A stretch of 64,000 bases of DNA. Origin: Magnetospira sp. QH-2 (lineage in GTDB: Bacteria > Pseudomonadota > Alphaproteobacteria > Rhodospirillales > Magnetospiraceae). The notes under the pieces were generated by a model. That model saw nothing but the letters and a program-made list of their open reading frames with translations, made no database searches and was not told the origin of the DNA. A program made the translations under genes and the position numbers. The DNA lies in contig NZ_FO538765.1 of NCBI RefSeq assembly GCF_000968135.1, positions 3,174,001 through 3,238,000 of the forward strand, given 5' to 3'. Numbering within the stretch: the first letter of the stretch is position 1; the number at the start of each line of letters is the position of its first letter. Below, in pieces: positions 25,333 to 32,957 of the stretch.

Positions 25333-26364
25333 ATGGAGTATTTTGTTGGAATGGACGTATCGATGGCAAGCATTTCGATCTGTGAGATTGATGCAAAGGG
25401 AACCGTCATTCGCGAAGGCAAGGTGTCAAGCACACCCGAGGCGGTCGCCACTTGGCTCGAGGAAAGCGGGCGTGGCTTTGCGCGAATTGGGTTGGAAGCT
25501 GGCCCTCTGGCGCCTTGGCTGTACGCAGGACTGTCCAGTCGGGGCCTCCCTGTGATTTGTATCGAGACCCGGCAAATGAAGGCCTTTGCCAGCGCCAGCC
25601 CAGTCAAGACGGACCGTCGCGACGCCCGCTTGATCAGCCAGGCGATGCGGACCGGTTTGTACCGCGCGACCCACGTCAAGACCGCGCGCAGTCAGGAGCT
25701 CCGGATGGTGCTGACCCATCGGGAGACCCTGGTTCATCAGGTCCGTCAGTTGTCCAATACGGTACGAGGAACATTGAAAGCTTTCGGCCTCAAGGTCGGT
25801 ATGGCGCGCGGACGCCTTTTCGCGGCGCGGGTTCGGGAATTGACGGCTGATAACCCGCACCTCAGCGCAGCCGCCGAGCCGCTCTTGCTTGCGCGCCAAG
25901 CCTTGCTCGAACAACTCGACAAGCTCGACCGGCAGGTTCATGCCGCTGCGCGCGATGATAGCGTTTGCCGGCGCCTGATGACCGTTCCCGGCGTCGGCCC
26001 GGTTACCGCCCTCGCTTTCAGGACAGGACTCGACGTGCCGGAACGGTTTCAAAAGTCGGTCATGGTCGGCGCCCACTTCGGGCTTGTCCCACGCAGATAC
26101 GCCTCGGGAGAGCAGGACCGAAGCGGCCCCATCAGCAAGTGCGGAGATGCCATGGTTCGTTGGCTTTTGTTCGAGGCCGCCAATGCACTTCTCACTCGAA
26201 CCCGCCGTTGGTCCTGGCTCAAACACTGGGGGCTCGCGGTCGCCAAAAGGCGCGGGATGAAACGCGCCAAGGTCGCCGTTGCCCGGCGTCTCGCCGTAAT
26301 CATGCATCGCATGTGGATCGACGGCACGGACTTCCAGTACCGCAAGGAGGAGACCGCCATCTAA
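25333..26364 (+). CDS. IS110/IS1111-family DEDD transposase
   Basis: The 343-residue enzyme has an N-terminal RuvC-like DEDD domain: EYFVGMDVS (first Asp), IGLEAGPLA (Glu) and KTDRRDARLIS (two Asp), a central coiled region, and the C-terminal transposase domain with MTVPGVGPVTALAF and ISKCGDAMVRWLLFEAANAL, which holds the catalytic Ser. Such recombinases act with an element-encoded guide RNA. ATG 25333 has AGAGGAG upstream. The gene looks intact. Confidence 0.95.
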   Translation: MEYFVGMDVSMASISICEIDAKGTVIREGKVSSTPEAVATWLEESGRGFARIGLEAGPLAPWLYAGLSSRGLPVICIETRQMKAFASASPVKTDRRDARLISQAMRTGLYRATHVKTARSQELRMVLTHRETLVHQVRQLSNTVRGTLKAFGLKVGMARGRLFAARVRELTADNPHLSAAAEPLLLARQALLEQLDKLDRQVHAAARDDSVCRRLMTVPGVGPVTALAFRTGLDVPERFQKSVMVGAHFGLVPRRYASGEQDRSGPISKCGDAMVRWLLFEAANALLTRTRRWSWLKHWGLAVAKRRGMKRAKVAVARRLAVIMHRMWIDGTDFQYRKEETAI

Positions 26365-26596
26365 ACACAACGAAAACCGAGATCGCCTGAAGGGCGGCCA
26401 GGACGCGTGGCGACGCGCGGGGCTCGGATGACAGCGCGCAGGCTGCAGTGGCGTAAGACCACGCTTTTCAGATTGCTGCACCCGATCCCCCTTGATCCCC
26501 ATCATGCGGCGACGACGTCGACCGCGGACAGAAGCAAAGGGCGCCACATACCCCAGGTTCAAACCGACGGCTTGGAAATCAGCTTGACTCAAATGA
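26365..26596 (+). ncRNA. Candidate bridge/seek RNA of the IS1111-type element
   Basis: The non-coding stretch between transposase stop and right end is 232 bases, the place where IS1111 elements encode their guide RNA. It contains CAGGCTGC at 26439-26446 and TTTTCAG at 26465-26471 on the two sides of a small hairpin (GTGG/CCAC around 26448-26462). TTTTCAG equals the left flank of the insertion site and CAGGCTGC is the complement of the right flank GCAGCCTG. ACAGAAG at 26528-26534 equals the last seven bases of the element (26604-26610), and ACCGC just before it complements GCGGT near the left end: possible donor guides. RNA ends are not determined. Confidence 0.65.
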
Positions 26597-26610
26597 CTCG
26601 ATTACAGAAG

Positions 26611-26621
26611 CAGCCTGTTAG
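26611..26621. repeat. MITE-like element, copy B, right end
   Basis: CAGCCTGTTAG completes the terminal inverted repeat interrupted at 25221 by the insertion sequence; the same sequence closes copy A at 14022-14032. Confidence 0.75.
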
Positions 26622-26626
26622 ACGCT

Positions 26627-26728
26627 TCAGGCCACGGCAAGGACGGCCATCAGGGCAAGTCCCATGGTCATGCCCAATGCCATGCCAACCGTGATCCGAA
26701 CAACGGGTTTATAGGTATCGGTCTTCAT
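26627..26728 (-). CDS. Small membrane peptide, 33 residues
   Basis: A 33-codon frame encodes MKTDTYKPVV followed by a Met/Ala/Leu-rich hydrophobic stretch (GMALGMTMGLALMAVLAVA) long enough for one membrane span. AGGGGA lies seven bases before the ATG. It is 104 bases downstream of the lipoprotein gene on the same strand and its 3' end abuts the repeat. Function unknown; a real small membrane protein is likely but not proven. Confidence 0.55.
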   Translation of the reverse strand: MKTDTYKPVVRITVGMALGMTMGLALMAVLAVA

Positions 26729-26832
26729 TGCGATTCCCCTGGTCGATGCGGCACCGGGATTCTCCCGTTACCTGGATCGGAGGTTATCGGCGTTGTCTCA
26801 CATCGGCAGTGACCGGAATCACAGTGGGGATA

Positions 26833-27462
26833 TTACCCGACACCACCATCAACCCAGTCCAGCAAGGGCTTCACCCAGCCCTCGTCGGTGAATTCTGTCT
26901 CCCAGGTTTCGGCAAAGGGCGCCCGTTCAAACAAAGACGCGCAAGAGCCACTCGCCACCCCCTCCTCTGCCCGCAAGGAAAGAATGCGGCCTCGCAGGCT
27001 GCGCCCCAACACATCGATGAGATCCGCGAAGGCTTCTTCTTGCTGGACATTGCCCAAGGCGCAGGCCTCCACCAGCACGAAAGCCATGTCGCCGATCTTG
27101 ACCATGGCGGAAACTTCCAGGGCATCCGCCCCGCCGCTGCGCAGACCGACCACGGAAATTCTGTCTTCCGGCACGCCAAGAGCCAATAACTCTCGGATCC
27201 AATGACGGACCTTGACGGGGCGGGAAATACCCTCGCTTCCAGCCTTCGGTGCCACCACCAACAATCCTTTGTCGGCCAGGGCCTGTCCCGGACCGGTGGG
27301 TTGCTCACCGGGAGTCCCCAAAAGGAACAGATAGCGAGCCTCCCGATTGGGCGCCTCGGGAAGACCGTCAACCAGACCGCTTGCCGGACCGGTCGGATCA
27401 CAGGCCCATAGGAGCAGCGAAAGCCCGAACAGAACCGGCAGGATTGCATGGCGGATAGACAT
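26833..27462 (-). CDS. Putative lipoprotein with alpha/beta-hydrolase-like features
   Basis: The 209-residue product has a lipoprotein signal with lipobox LLWAC around residues 17-21. The mature part reads YLFLLGTPGEQ, KGLLVVAPKAGS, EDRISVVGLRSGGADAL, FVLVEACALG and GRILSLRAEEGVAS: alternating strands and helices with a nucleophile-elbow-like GLRSGG, resembling a degenerate alpha/beta hydrolase. The usual GxSxG Ser is not clear, so activity is doubtful. AAGGGA precedes ATG 27462. Not recognised as a named family. Confidence 0.7.
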   Translation of the reverse strand: MSIRHAILPVLFGLSLLLWACDPTGPASGLVDGLPEAPNREARYLFLLGTPGEQPTGPGQALADKGLLVVAPKAGSEGISRPVKVRHWIRELLALGVPEDRISVVGLRSGGADALEVSAMVKIGDMAFVLVEACALGNVQQEEAFADLIDVLGRSLRGRILSLRAEEGVASGSCASLFERAPFAETWETEFTDEGWVKPLLDWVDGGVG

Positions 27463-27597
27463 GATCTGTCCCTTCAAAAAAATCTGCCGAAGGTTCGGCT
27501 TCCTTTTCATACCATTGCCTGAATTCCCTTGTGAACCACCCATGACGGCGCCACAATGTTCGGCAATGAAAACAATCGGCGACACAATCCGGGGGGA

Positions 27598-29049
27598 ATG
27601 GTGAGACGCCAACAACTGGGACCGGGCTTTAGGCTCACCTTCATTCTATTATTCTTGTCTGTCGCGACCTTTGCGGCGGGGTCCGCCCGTGCCATGGACA
27701 TTACCATCGGTGTGCTGGCCAAGCGAGGTGTGGAAAAAGTCCTCGAACAATGGCGGCCCACCGCCGACTATCTGACCGAGGCGGTTCCAGGGCACCGCTT
27801 CCGCATCGTCCCGGTCTTATTCGACGAAGTCTCGCTGGTGGTGCGCAACAAGCTGGTCGATTTTGTCGTCATGAACTCGGCGATCTATGTGGAACTGTCG
27901 GTGCGTTACGGGGTACAGCGCATTTTGACCCTGCGCAACCGGCTAGGGCCAGGGCAGGTCACAAGCCGCTTCGGCAGTGTCTTGCTGGCCAACAAGAGCA
28001 ACAGTGACATTCGCAATTACCGCGACCTGTCCGGAAGGCGGGTGGCCGCTGTGCACATGACATCTCTGGGCGGCTGGATCATGGCGCTGAGGGAGTTGCG
28101 CGAAGCGGGGTTGGACCGAGATGACTTTTCCGATCTGAAGTTCCTGGATACCCACGATGCCGTTGTGGAAGCGGTGGCCGACGGGCGCGCCGAGGTGGGC
28201 ATCGTCCGCACAGATACCCTGGAACGCATGGCGGCGGAGGGGCGCGTCGATGCGGATAGTTTCCATGTGGTCGCACCGCGCAGCTTCGCCGACTATCCTT
28301 TCCGGGTCAGCACCCGTCTGTATCCGGAATGGCCCATCGCCAAGTTGGCCCACACCCCTCGGGAACTGGCCAAGATCGTGGCCCAAGCGCTGATGGCCAT
28401 GGACCGGTCGGACCCGGCGGCGGAAGCCGCTCGGATCACCGGCTGGACCATCCCGGAGAACTATCAGCCAGTCCATGAAATCCTTCAGGAATTGCAGCTA
28501 GCACCTTACGAATGGTTCGGGGAGATTTCCCCTGCCGCTGCCCTGCGCAGCTACTGGCCCTGGCTGGTGGGGGTCGTCATGGTGCTGATATTGCAAACCT
28601 TCTTGGTGGTGCGGATTATGGCCCTCAATAAGACCCTGCGCCGCCACCAAAAAGCGCTTGAAGACACGGAACGGCAATATCGGTCGACTTTTGATCAAGC
28701 TCCGGTGGGCGTGGCCCACCTGTCACCCGACGGCGATCTGGTACGGGTAAATAATGCCTTTAGTGCCCTGACCGGCTATAGCGCCGCTGAACTGGGGGGG
28801 TTGAACTACAATCATCTGCCTCACGCCGAAGAACTGGCTTCGTCCCTCGTCAAACTGAATGATTTGCGGGATGGGCTGGTGGATCGCATCGATCTGCGTC
28901 AACGGTGGATCAACAAGGCCCAGGAAACCATCGGTGTACATTTGGTGGCCACGGCGGTGCGCGAGGATGGGGACCGAGTACGCTTCTTGATTTTGGTCGC
29001 CACACCTTCCGGACCGGGTTTCTCGGAGTGGGCGGAAGGTGGTTCTTGA
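27598..29049 (+). CDS. PhnD-like periplasmic sensor with membrane span and PAS domain
   Basis: About 483 residues. After a signal sequence (LTFILLFLSVATFAAGSARA) comes a phosphonate-type binding domain (about 35-300: DITIGVLAKRGVEKVLEQW, VDFVVMNSAIY, GRRVAAVHMTSLGGW), one membrane span (WPWLVGVVMVLILQTFLVV) and a cytoplasmic PAS domain. Similar N-terminal halves occur in sensor kinases, but here the protein ends after PAS with no kinase or cyclase. The next gene starts within its stop (TGATG), so the two proteins are likely partners. Start is uncertain: ATG 27598 or GTG 27601 after GGGGGGA; ATG 27556 would add 14 residues. Confidence 0.8.
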   Translation: MVRRQQLGPGFRLTFILLFLSVATFAAGSARAMDITIGVLAKRGVEKVLEQWRPTADYLTEAVPGHRFRIVPVLFDEVSLVVRNKLVDFVVMNSAIYVELSVRYGVQRILTLRNRLGPGQVTSRFGSVLLANKSNSDIRNYRDLSGRRVAAVHMTSLGGWIMALRELREAGLDRDDFSDLKFLDTHDAVVEAVADGRAEVGIVRTDTLERMAAEGRVDADSFHVVAPRSFADYPFRVSTRLYPEWPIAKLAHTPRELAKIVAQALMAMDRSDPAAEAARITGWTIPENYQPVHEILQELQLAPYEWFGEISPAAALRSYWPWLVGVVMVLILQTFLVVRIMALNKTLRRHQKALEDTERQYRSTFDQAPVGVAHLSPDGDLVRVNNAFSALTGYSAAELGGLNYNHLPHAEELASSLVKLNDLRDGLVDRIDLRQRWINKAQETIGVHLVATAVREDGDRVRFLILVATPSGPGFSEWAEGGS

Positions 29050-31373
29050 TGGTCCTTCGCTTCGTGCTGGCATTCGGGTTCGGAGGGCTGCTTCTGGGCT
29101 TGGTTTTCCAGGTTATGATCAGCCGCGAATTGGACCGCACCGAGAATCAATTGTTCAGCGATTCCCTGTTTTTGATGGAGCGGCTGGCGGGATATATCCG
29201 GCATGACCTGCGCGAAGTGCGATCGGATTTGCGATATCTGGCCAATCACCGGGATCTGAAGAACCCGGATGGGTCGGGGCTGGCTCGTGTCGCGGAAGAT
29301 TTTCGTCGGTTCGCGAACGAAAAGGGACTGTACGATCAAATCCGGTTCCTTGATCAAACGGGCCAGGAACAGGTCCGTGTGGATCACCGCGGCAACATGG
29401 CGAGGATTGTCGGGGCTGGTGATCTCCAAGACAAAAGCCACCGGTACTATTTCCGCGAGGCCATCAATTTGCCCGCCAACCAAGTCTATACCTCGCCTTT
29501 CGACTTAAATCAGGAACATCACCTCATCGAAGTGCCCCTGAATCCGATGATCCGATTGGCCATGCCGGTGACCGCGACCGACGGGCGGGCCATGGGGGCT
29601 TTGGTGCTCAACTATCGGGGACGCCGGATCTTGGAAAACCTGCGCGAATCCACGGAGGCTTTCCCCGGTGAAGCCCTGTTGATGAACGATCAAGGCTATT
29701 ACATGTTGCACCCGGATCGCCGCGATGAATGGGGTTTCATGTTTCCGGCCGGCGTGGACCAGACCATGGCCAGACAGTCACCACAGGTCTGGCAACAACT
29801 GACGGAACAAGCATTGATCAGCCTCTCCGACGAGCGCGGTCTATTGTCTCTGGCCCGACTGTCCCGCTACGTCGAAGAAAACGATCAAGACGAACCTTGC
29901 CGCGAATGCGGCTGGATCATCGGTTTGCGCGTGGTCGGCACTCATTTGGATCGGGTTGCGACCCAGCGTCGCGCAGAATTGGCACCGCTGTATTTGGGAT
30001 TGCTGCTCCTCTATGGAATCGGGCTGCTCACCACCCATCGGGTCATGCGCGCACGCCAGGCCAGCGACAACAAGGTGGCCAATCTGCATCGCGAAATTCG
30101 AGAGGAACGGGATGCCTTTGTCGGCGGGCCAACGGTGGTATTCAAAAGGCAAAACCGTTTTGGCTGGCCCGTGGAGTATGTCTCGCCCAATGTGGAAACC
30201 GTTCTTGGCTATTCGGCGCAACGGTTTCTCGATCACGACATTGGTTATGCCGGAATCATTGCCCCTCGCTTTTTAGCTCAGGTCACCGAGGAAACCCGTC
30301 AATTGACCCAGGGCAAAACTAATTGGATCGAGCATACGCCCTATCAGGTGGTTGATGGACATGGACGATTGCGCTGGTTGCGTGACACCACCACCTCCAT
30401 TCGGGATGAGACTGGTCGCATCACCCACTACACCGGCTATGTGAACGACATCACCGATTTGAAGCGCGTGGAACAGCAACTGCGCGAATACAGCCAATAC
30501 ATCCATAATGTCATCGATACCATTCCCGACGCCACCATGGTCATCAACACGGAAACCTACGAGCTGGTCTATGCCAACCAGGCCGCCCGGGATATCTATG
30601 GTTCGACCACCGATGTGGTGGGCAAGCCTCTGCGCTGCCACCAAATTTCCCATGGCCGCGACGCTCCTTGCGACGGAGAAGATGACCCCTGTCCCATCCA
30701 GACCATCTTGGAAACGGGCGAGACTTGTCGCACGGTCCATCGGCATTTTGATACCCGGGGCCGGACCTTGTTCGTTGAACTTGTTTCAACGCCGATTTTC
30801 GACGATGACGGCAGAGTTACTCAGATCATCGAGAGCCACCGGGATGTCACGGCCCAGGTTCAAGAAAGGGATGAATTGGCGGAACTCGCCATCACTGATC
30901 CCTTGACCCTGGCCTACAACCGATTGAAGTTTGACCAGGAGTTGCACATCCATCTACAGAAAAGCCGCAGCAGCGGCAAGATGTTGGGCCTGATCATGTT
31001 TGATTTGGACCATTTCAAGGAAATCAATGATACCTTTGGTCATGATGCCGGAGACACTGTCTTGCGCGAAACCGCTCAGTTGGTGCGATCGAATATTCGC
31101 GACACGGATATTCTGGCCCGCTGGGGCGGGGAGGAATTCATGGTGCTGACGCCGCATTGCAATCTGGCGGTGATCAGTCGTATCAGCGAGGCCCTGCGCA
31201 CAGCCATCGAAGCCCAGCCTTTCTCCGACGCGGGTCGGGTAACCGCCAGCTTTGGCGCCACGATCATGAAGCTGACCGACAATTCCGACTCCCTGATCAA
31301 GCGCGTTGACGATGCGCTCTATGAAGCCAAGCACGCCGGACGCAACAAAGTTGTGGTCAGGGAAGCCAAATGA
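29049..31373 (+). CDS. Cache - PAS - PAS - GGDEF diguanylate cyclase
   Basis: The 774-residue protein begins with a membrane span (FVLAFGFGGLLLGLVFQVMI), a periplasmic double-Cache-like domain (about 25-310: RYYFREAINLPANQVYTSPF, IEVPLNPMIRLAMPV), a second span (LYLGLLLLYGIGLL), a PAS (about 360-480), a second PAS with a Cys-rich insert (LRCHQISHGRDAPC, DDPCPI), and a GGDEF domain with WGGEEF and I-site RDTD. It should synthesise c-di-GMP in response to a periplasmic signal. Several Cys in PAS2 hint at redox or metal sensing. It is translationally coupled to the upstream binding-protein/PAS gene and overlaps the MFS gene start. Confidence 0.9.
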   Translation: MVLRFVLAFGFGGLLLGLVFQVMISRELDRTENQLFSDSLFLMERLAGYIRHDLREVRSDLRYLANHRDLKNPDGSGLARVAEDFRRFANEKGLYDQIRFLDQTGQEQVRVDHRGNMARIVGAGDLQDKSHRYYFREAINLPANQVYTSPFDLNQEHHLIEVPLNPMIRLAMPVTATDGRAMGALVLNYRGRRILENLRESTEAFPGEALLMNDQGYYMLHPDRRDEWGFMFPAGVDQTMARQSPQVWQQLTEQALISLSDERGLLSLARLSRYVEENDQDEPCRECGWIIGLRVVGTHLDRVATQRRAELAPLYLGLLLLYGIGLLTTHRVMRARQASDNKVANLHREIREERDAFVGGPTVVFKRQNRFGWPVEYVSPNVETVLGYSAQRFLDHDIGYAGIIAPRFLAQVTEETRQLTQGKTNWIEHTPYQVVDGHGRLRWLRDTTTSIRDETGRITHYTGYVNDITDLKRVEQQLREYSQYIHNVIDTIPDATMVINTETYELVYANQAARDIYGSTTDVVGKPLRCHQISHGRDAPCDGEDDPCPIQTILETGETCRTVHRHFDTRGRTLFVELVSTPIFDDDGRVTQIIESHRDVTAQVQERDELAELAITDPLTLAYNRLKFDQELHIHLQKSRSSGKMLGLIMFDLDHFKEINDTFGHDAGDTVLRETAQLVRSNIRDTDILARWGGEEFMVLTPHCNLAVISRISEALRTAIEAQPFSDAGRVTASFGATIMKLTDNSDSLIKRVDDALYEAKHAGRNKVVVREAK

Positions 31374-32677
31374 GCAAACCTTCCTCTTCGCTTTTGTCCT
31401 TGCTCGGACGGAGACGGTTCGGGCCATTGTTCGTCACCCAATTTCTCGGCGCCTTTAATGACAACATGTTCAAAAATGCCCTGGCGGTGTTGATCACCTA
31501 TCGCCTGGCGGAAGCCCAGGGACTGGACAGCAAGCTATGGATACCTCTGGCGGCCGGTCTGTTCATCCTGCCGTTTTTTCTGTTTTCCGCCACCGCTGGA
31601 CAATTGGCCGACCGCCACGACAAGGCCCGAATGATCCGTTGGGTCAAGCTGGCCGAAATCCCCATTATGCTGTTGGGCGCCTTGGCCTTGGTGGCGGGCT
31701 CGGCGGAAATGCTGGTGGGTGTGCTGTTCCTGATGGGCAGTCAGTCCTCGTTCTTCGGACCATTGAAATACGGTATCCTCCCTGATCATCTGCCAGACGA
31801 AGACTTGATCGCCGCCAACGGCTTGGTGGAAACCGGCACCTTCCTGGCAATTTTGCTCGGCACCATGGCCGGTGCGCTGCTGGTCGTCGGTGACGGTGGC
31901 ACTGTTCTCATGGGCGCCTTGGTGGTCGGGTTGGCCCTTGCCGGATGGTTGAGTAGCCGAGGCATACCCCCGGCCCCGTCGACGCGTCCCGACCTGCCTG
32001 TATCCTATAATCTACCGCTGACCACTGGACGTTTGTTGCGCGACCTGAGCCGTGAGCCGGTCGTCATGATGGCGGTTCTGGGGATTTCCTGGTTCTGGTT
32101 CCTGGGCGCGACCTACCTGACCCAGTTTCCCACCTTCACCAAATTCCACATTGGCGGCAATGAGCAGGTTGTAACCTTGTTTCTAAGTTTGTTTTCCATT
32201 GGCATCGGGGCGGGATCTTTGCTGTGCAACAAGCTGCTCGGGGGTCGCGTGCGGGCCCGGCATTTGCCTTTGGCCGCCCTGGGTCTATCGCTGTTCAGCG
32301 CTGACCTGTATTTCGCCAGTCCCGATGAAACCCAGTACACTTCCTATATGGGGGCCGCCGCATTCCTGTCCGAGCCCGGCAATTGGCGCATTGTCGCGGA
32401 CATGGTTGGTTTGTCCGTGGCGGGAGGACTGTTCATTGTCCCGCTTTACGCCATCATGCAGACCCGGACCGACCCCACCCACCGAGCCCGCACGGTCGCC
32501 GCCAACAACGTGCTGAACGCCCTGTTGATGGTTACTTCGGCCGTTGCTGTCCTGCTCTTGCTGGACGCAGGCGCAACGGTCACCGAACTGTTTGCCTTGG
32601 TAGGGATCACGAACCTGATGGTCGTCGGGCTGGTTTGGCGCCTGCACCGACGCCTTGAGAACGAGAAGACGGCATGA
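31370..32677 (+). CDS. MFS transporter, LplT (lysophospholipid transporter)-like
   Basis: The 435-residue protein has about 12 membrane spans and the LplT hallmarks FLGAFNDNMFKNALAV near the N terminus, GQLADRHDKARMIRW, and QSSFFGPLKYGILPDHL. In E. coli LplT flips lysophospholipids inward for the acyltransferase Aas, often fused to it; here no acyltransferase domain or gene follows. Its ATG overlaps the stop of the diguanylate cyclase gene (ATGA). The substrate is inferred from family only. Confidence 0.85.
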   Translation: MSKPSSSLLSLLGRRRFGPLFVTQFLGAFNDNMFKNALAVLITYRLAEAQGLDSKLWIPLAAGLFILPFFLFSATAGQLADRHDKARMIRWVKLAEIPIMLLGALALVAGSAEMLVGVLFLMGSQSSFFGPLKYGILPDHLPDEDLIAANGLVETGTFLAILLGTMAGALLVVGDGGTVLMGALVVGLALAGWLSSRGIPPAPSTRPDLPVSYNLPLTTGRLLRDLSREPVVMMAVLGISWFWFLGATYLTQFPTFTKFHIGGNEQVVTLFLSLFSIGIGAGSLLCNKLLGGRVRARHLPLAALGLSLFSADLYFASPDETQYTSYMGAAAFLSEPGNWRIVADMVGLSVAGGLFIVPLYAIMQTRTDPTHRARTVAANNVLNALLMVTSAVAVLLLLDAGATVTELFALVGITNLMVVGLVWRLHRRLENEKTA

Positions 32678-32686
32678 GGGCCGTGC

Positions 32687-32806
32687 TTACTTGCAGCCCT
32701 CAATCATCTTGTTGACGCAAAGGACATTGCGCAAGGCCTTGTAGAGCATAAAGCCAGCCAGGCCGATGATCACGTAAAACGCCACATACCAGATAAAAGC
32801 GGACAT
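32687..32806 (-). CDS. Small membrane protein, 39 residues
   Basis: MSAFIWYVAFYVIIGLAGFM forms one membrane span, followed by a short basic tail with two Cys (NVLCVNKMIEGCK). AAGGAG is six bases before the ATG. It faces the MFS gene (convergent) and is preceded by a striking AT-rich palindrome, so it probably has its own promoter. The form recalls small subunits of respiratory complexes; no family was recognised. Confidence 0.65.
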   Translation of the reverse strand: MSAFIWYVAFYVIIGLAGFMLYKALRNVLCVNKMIEGCK

Positions 32807-32858
32807 GTTTTTCTCCTTATTTGCTGCCCGCAGGTGGGACCGACTCGCCAGCCCCATC

Positions 32859-32890
32859 GCGTATTCGTATTTTCTAATATTAGAATACGC
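32859..32890. promoter_or_regulatory. Nested palindrome upstream of the 39-residue membrane protein gene
   Basis: A perfect 14-base palindrome TTCTAATATTAGAA (32872-32885) lies within outer arms GCGTATTC (32859-32866) and GAATACGC (32883-32890). It starts 53 bases upstream of the small gene. The region is far more AT-rich than its surroundings, consistent with an operator plus promoter. Confidence 0.45.
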
Positions 32891-32957
32891 TAATTTGAGA
32901 TCCATGGCAAGAGTATTCGACGGCCATGCCGCGAATTCTCAGCTGTTCAATCGCCCA

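Larger units (their letters stand above)
25222..26610 (+). mobile_element. IS110-family insertion sequence, IS1111 subgroup
   Basis: About 1389 bases separate the two parts of repeat copy B, which joins as TTTTTCAG^CAGCCTGTTA, so the ends are defined to within about three bases because of a shared CAG. There is no duplicated target, as usual for IS110 elements. Subterminal 9-bp inverted repeats GTAATCGAG (25228-25236) and CTCGATTAC (26597-26605) and a long non-coding 3' part are the marks of the IS1111 subgroup. One transposase gene fills most of it. Confidence 0.88.

Noticed and set aside
25333-26364. Prophage or genomic-island integrase
   Set aside because: The protein is an IS110-family transposase with its own ends; no phage genes or tRNA target are near.
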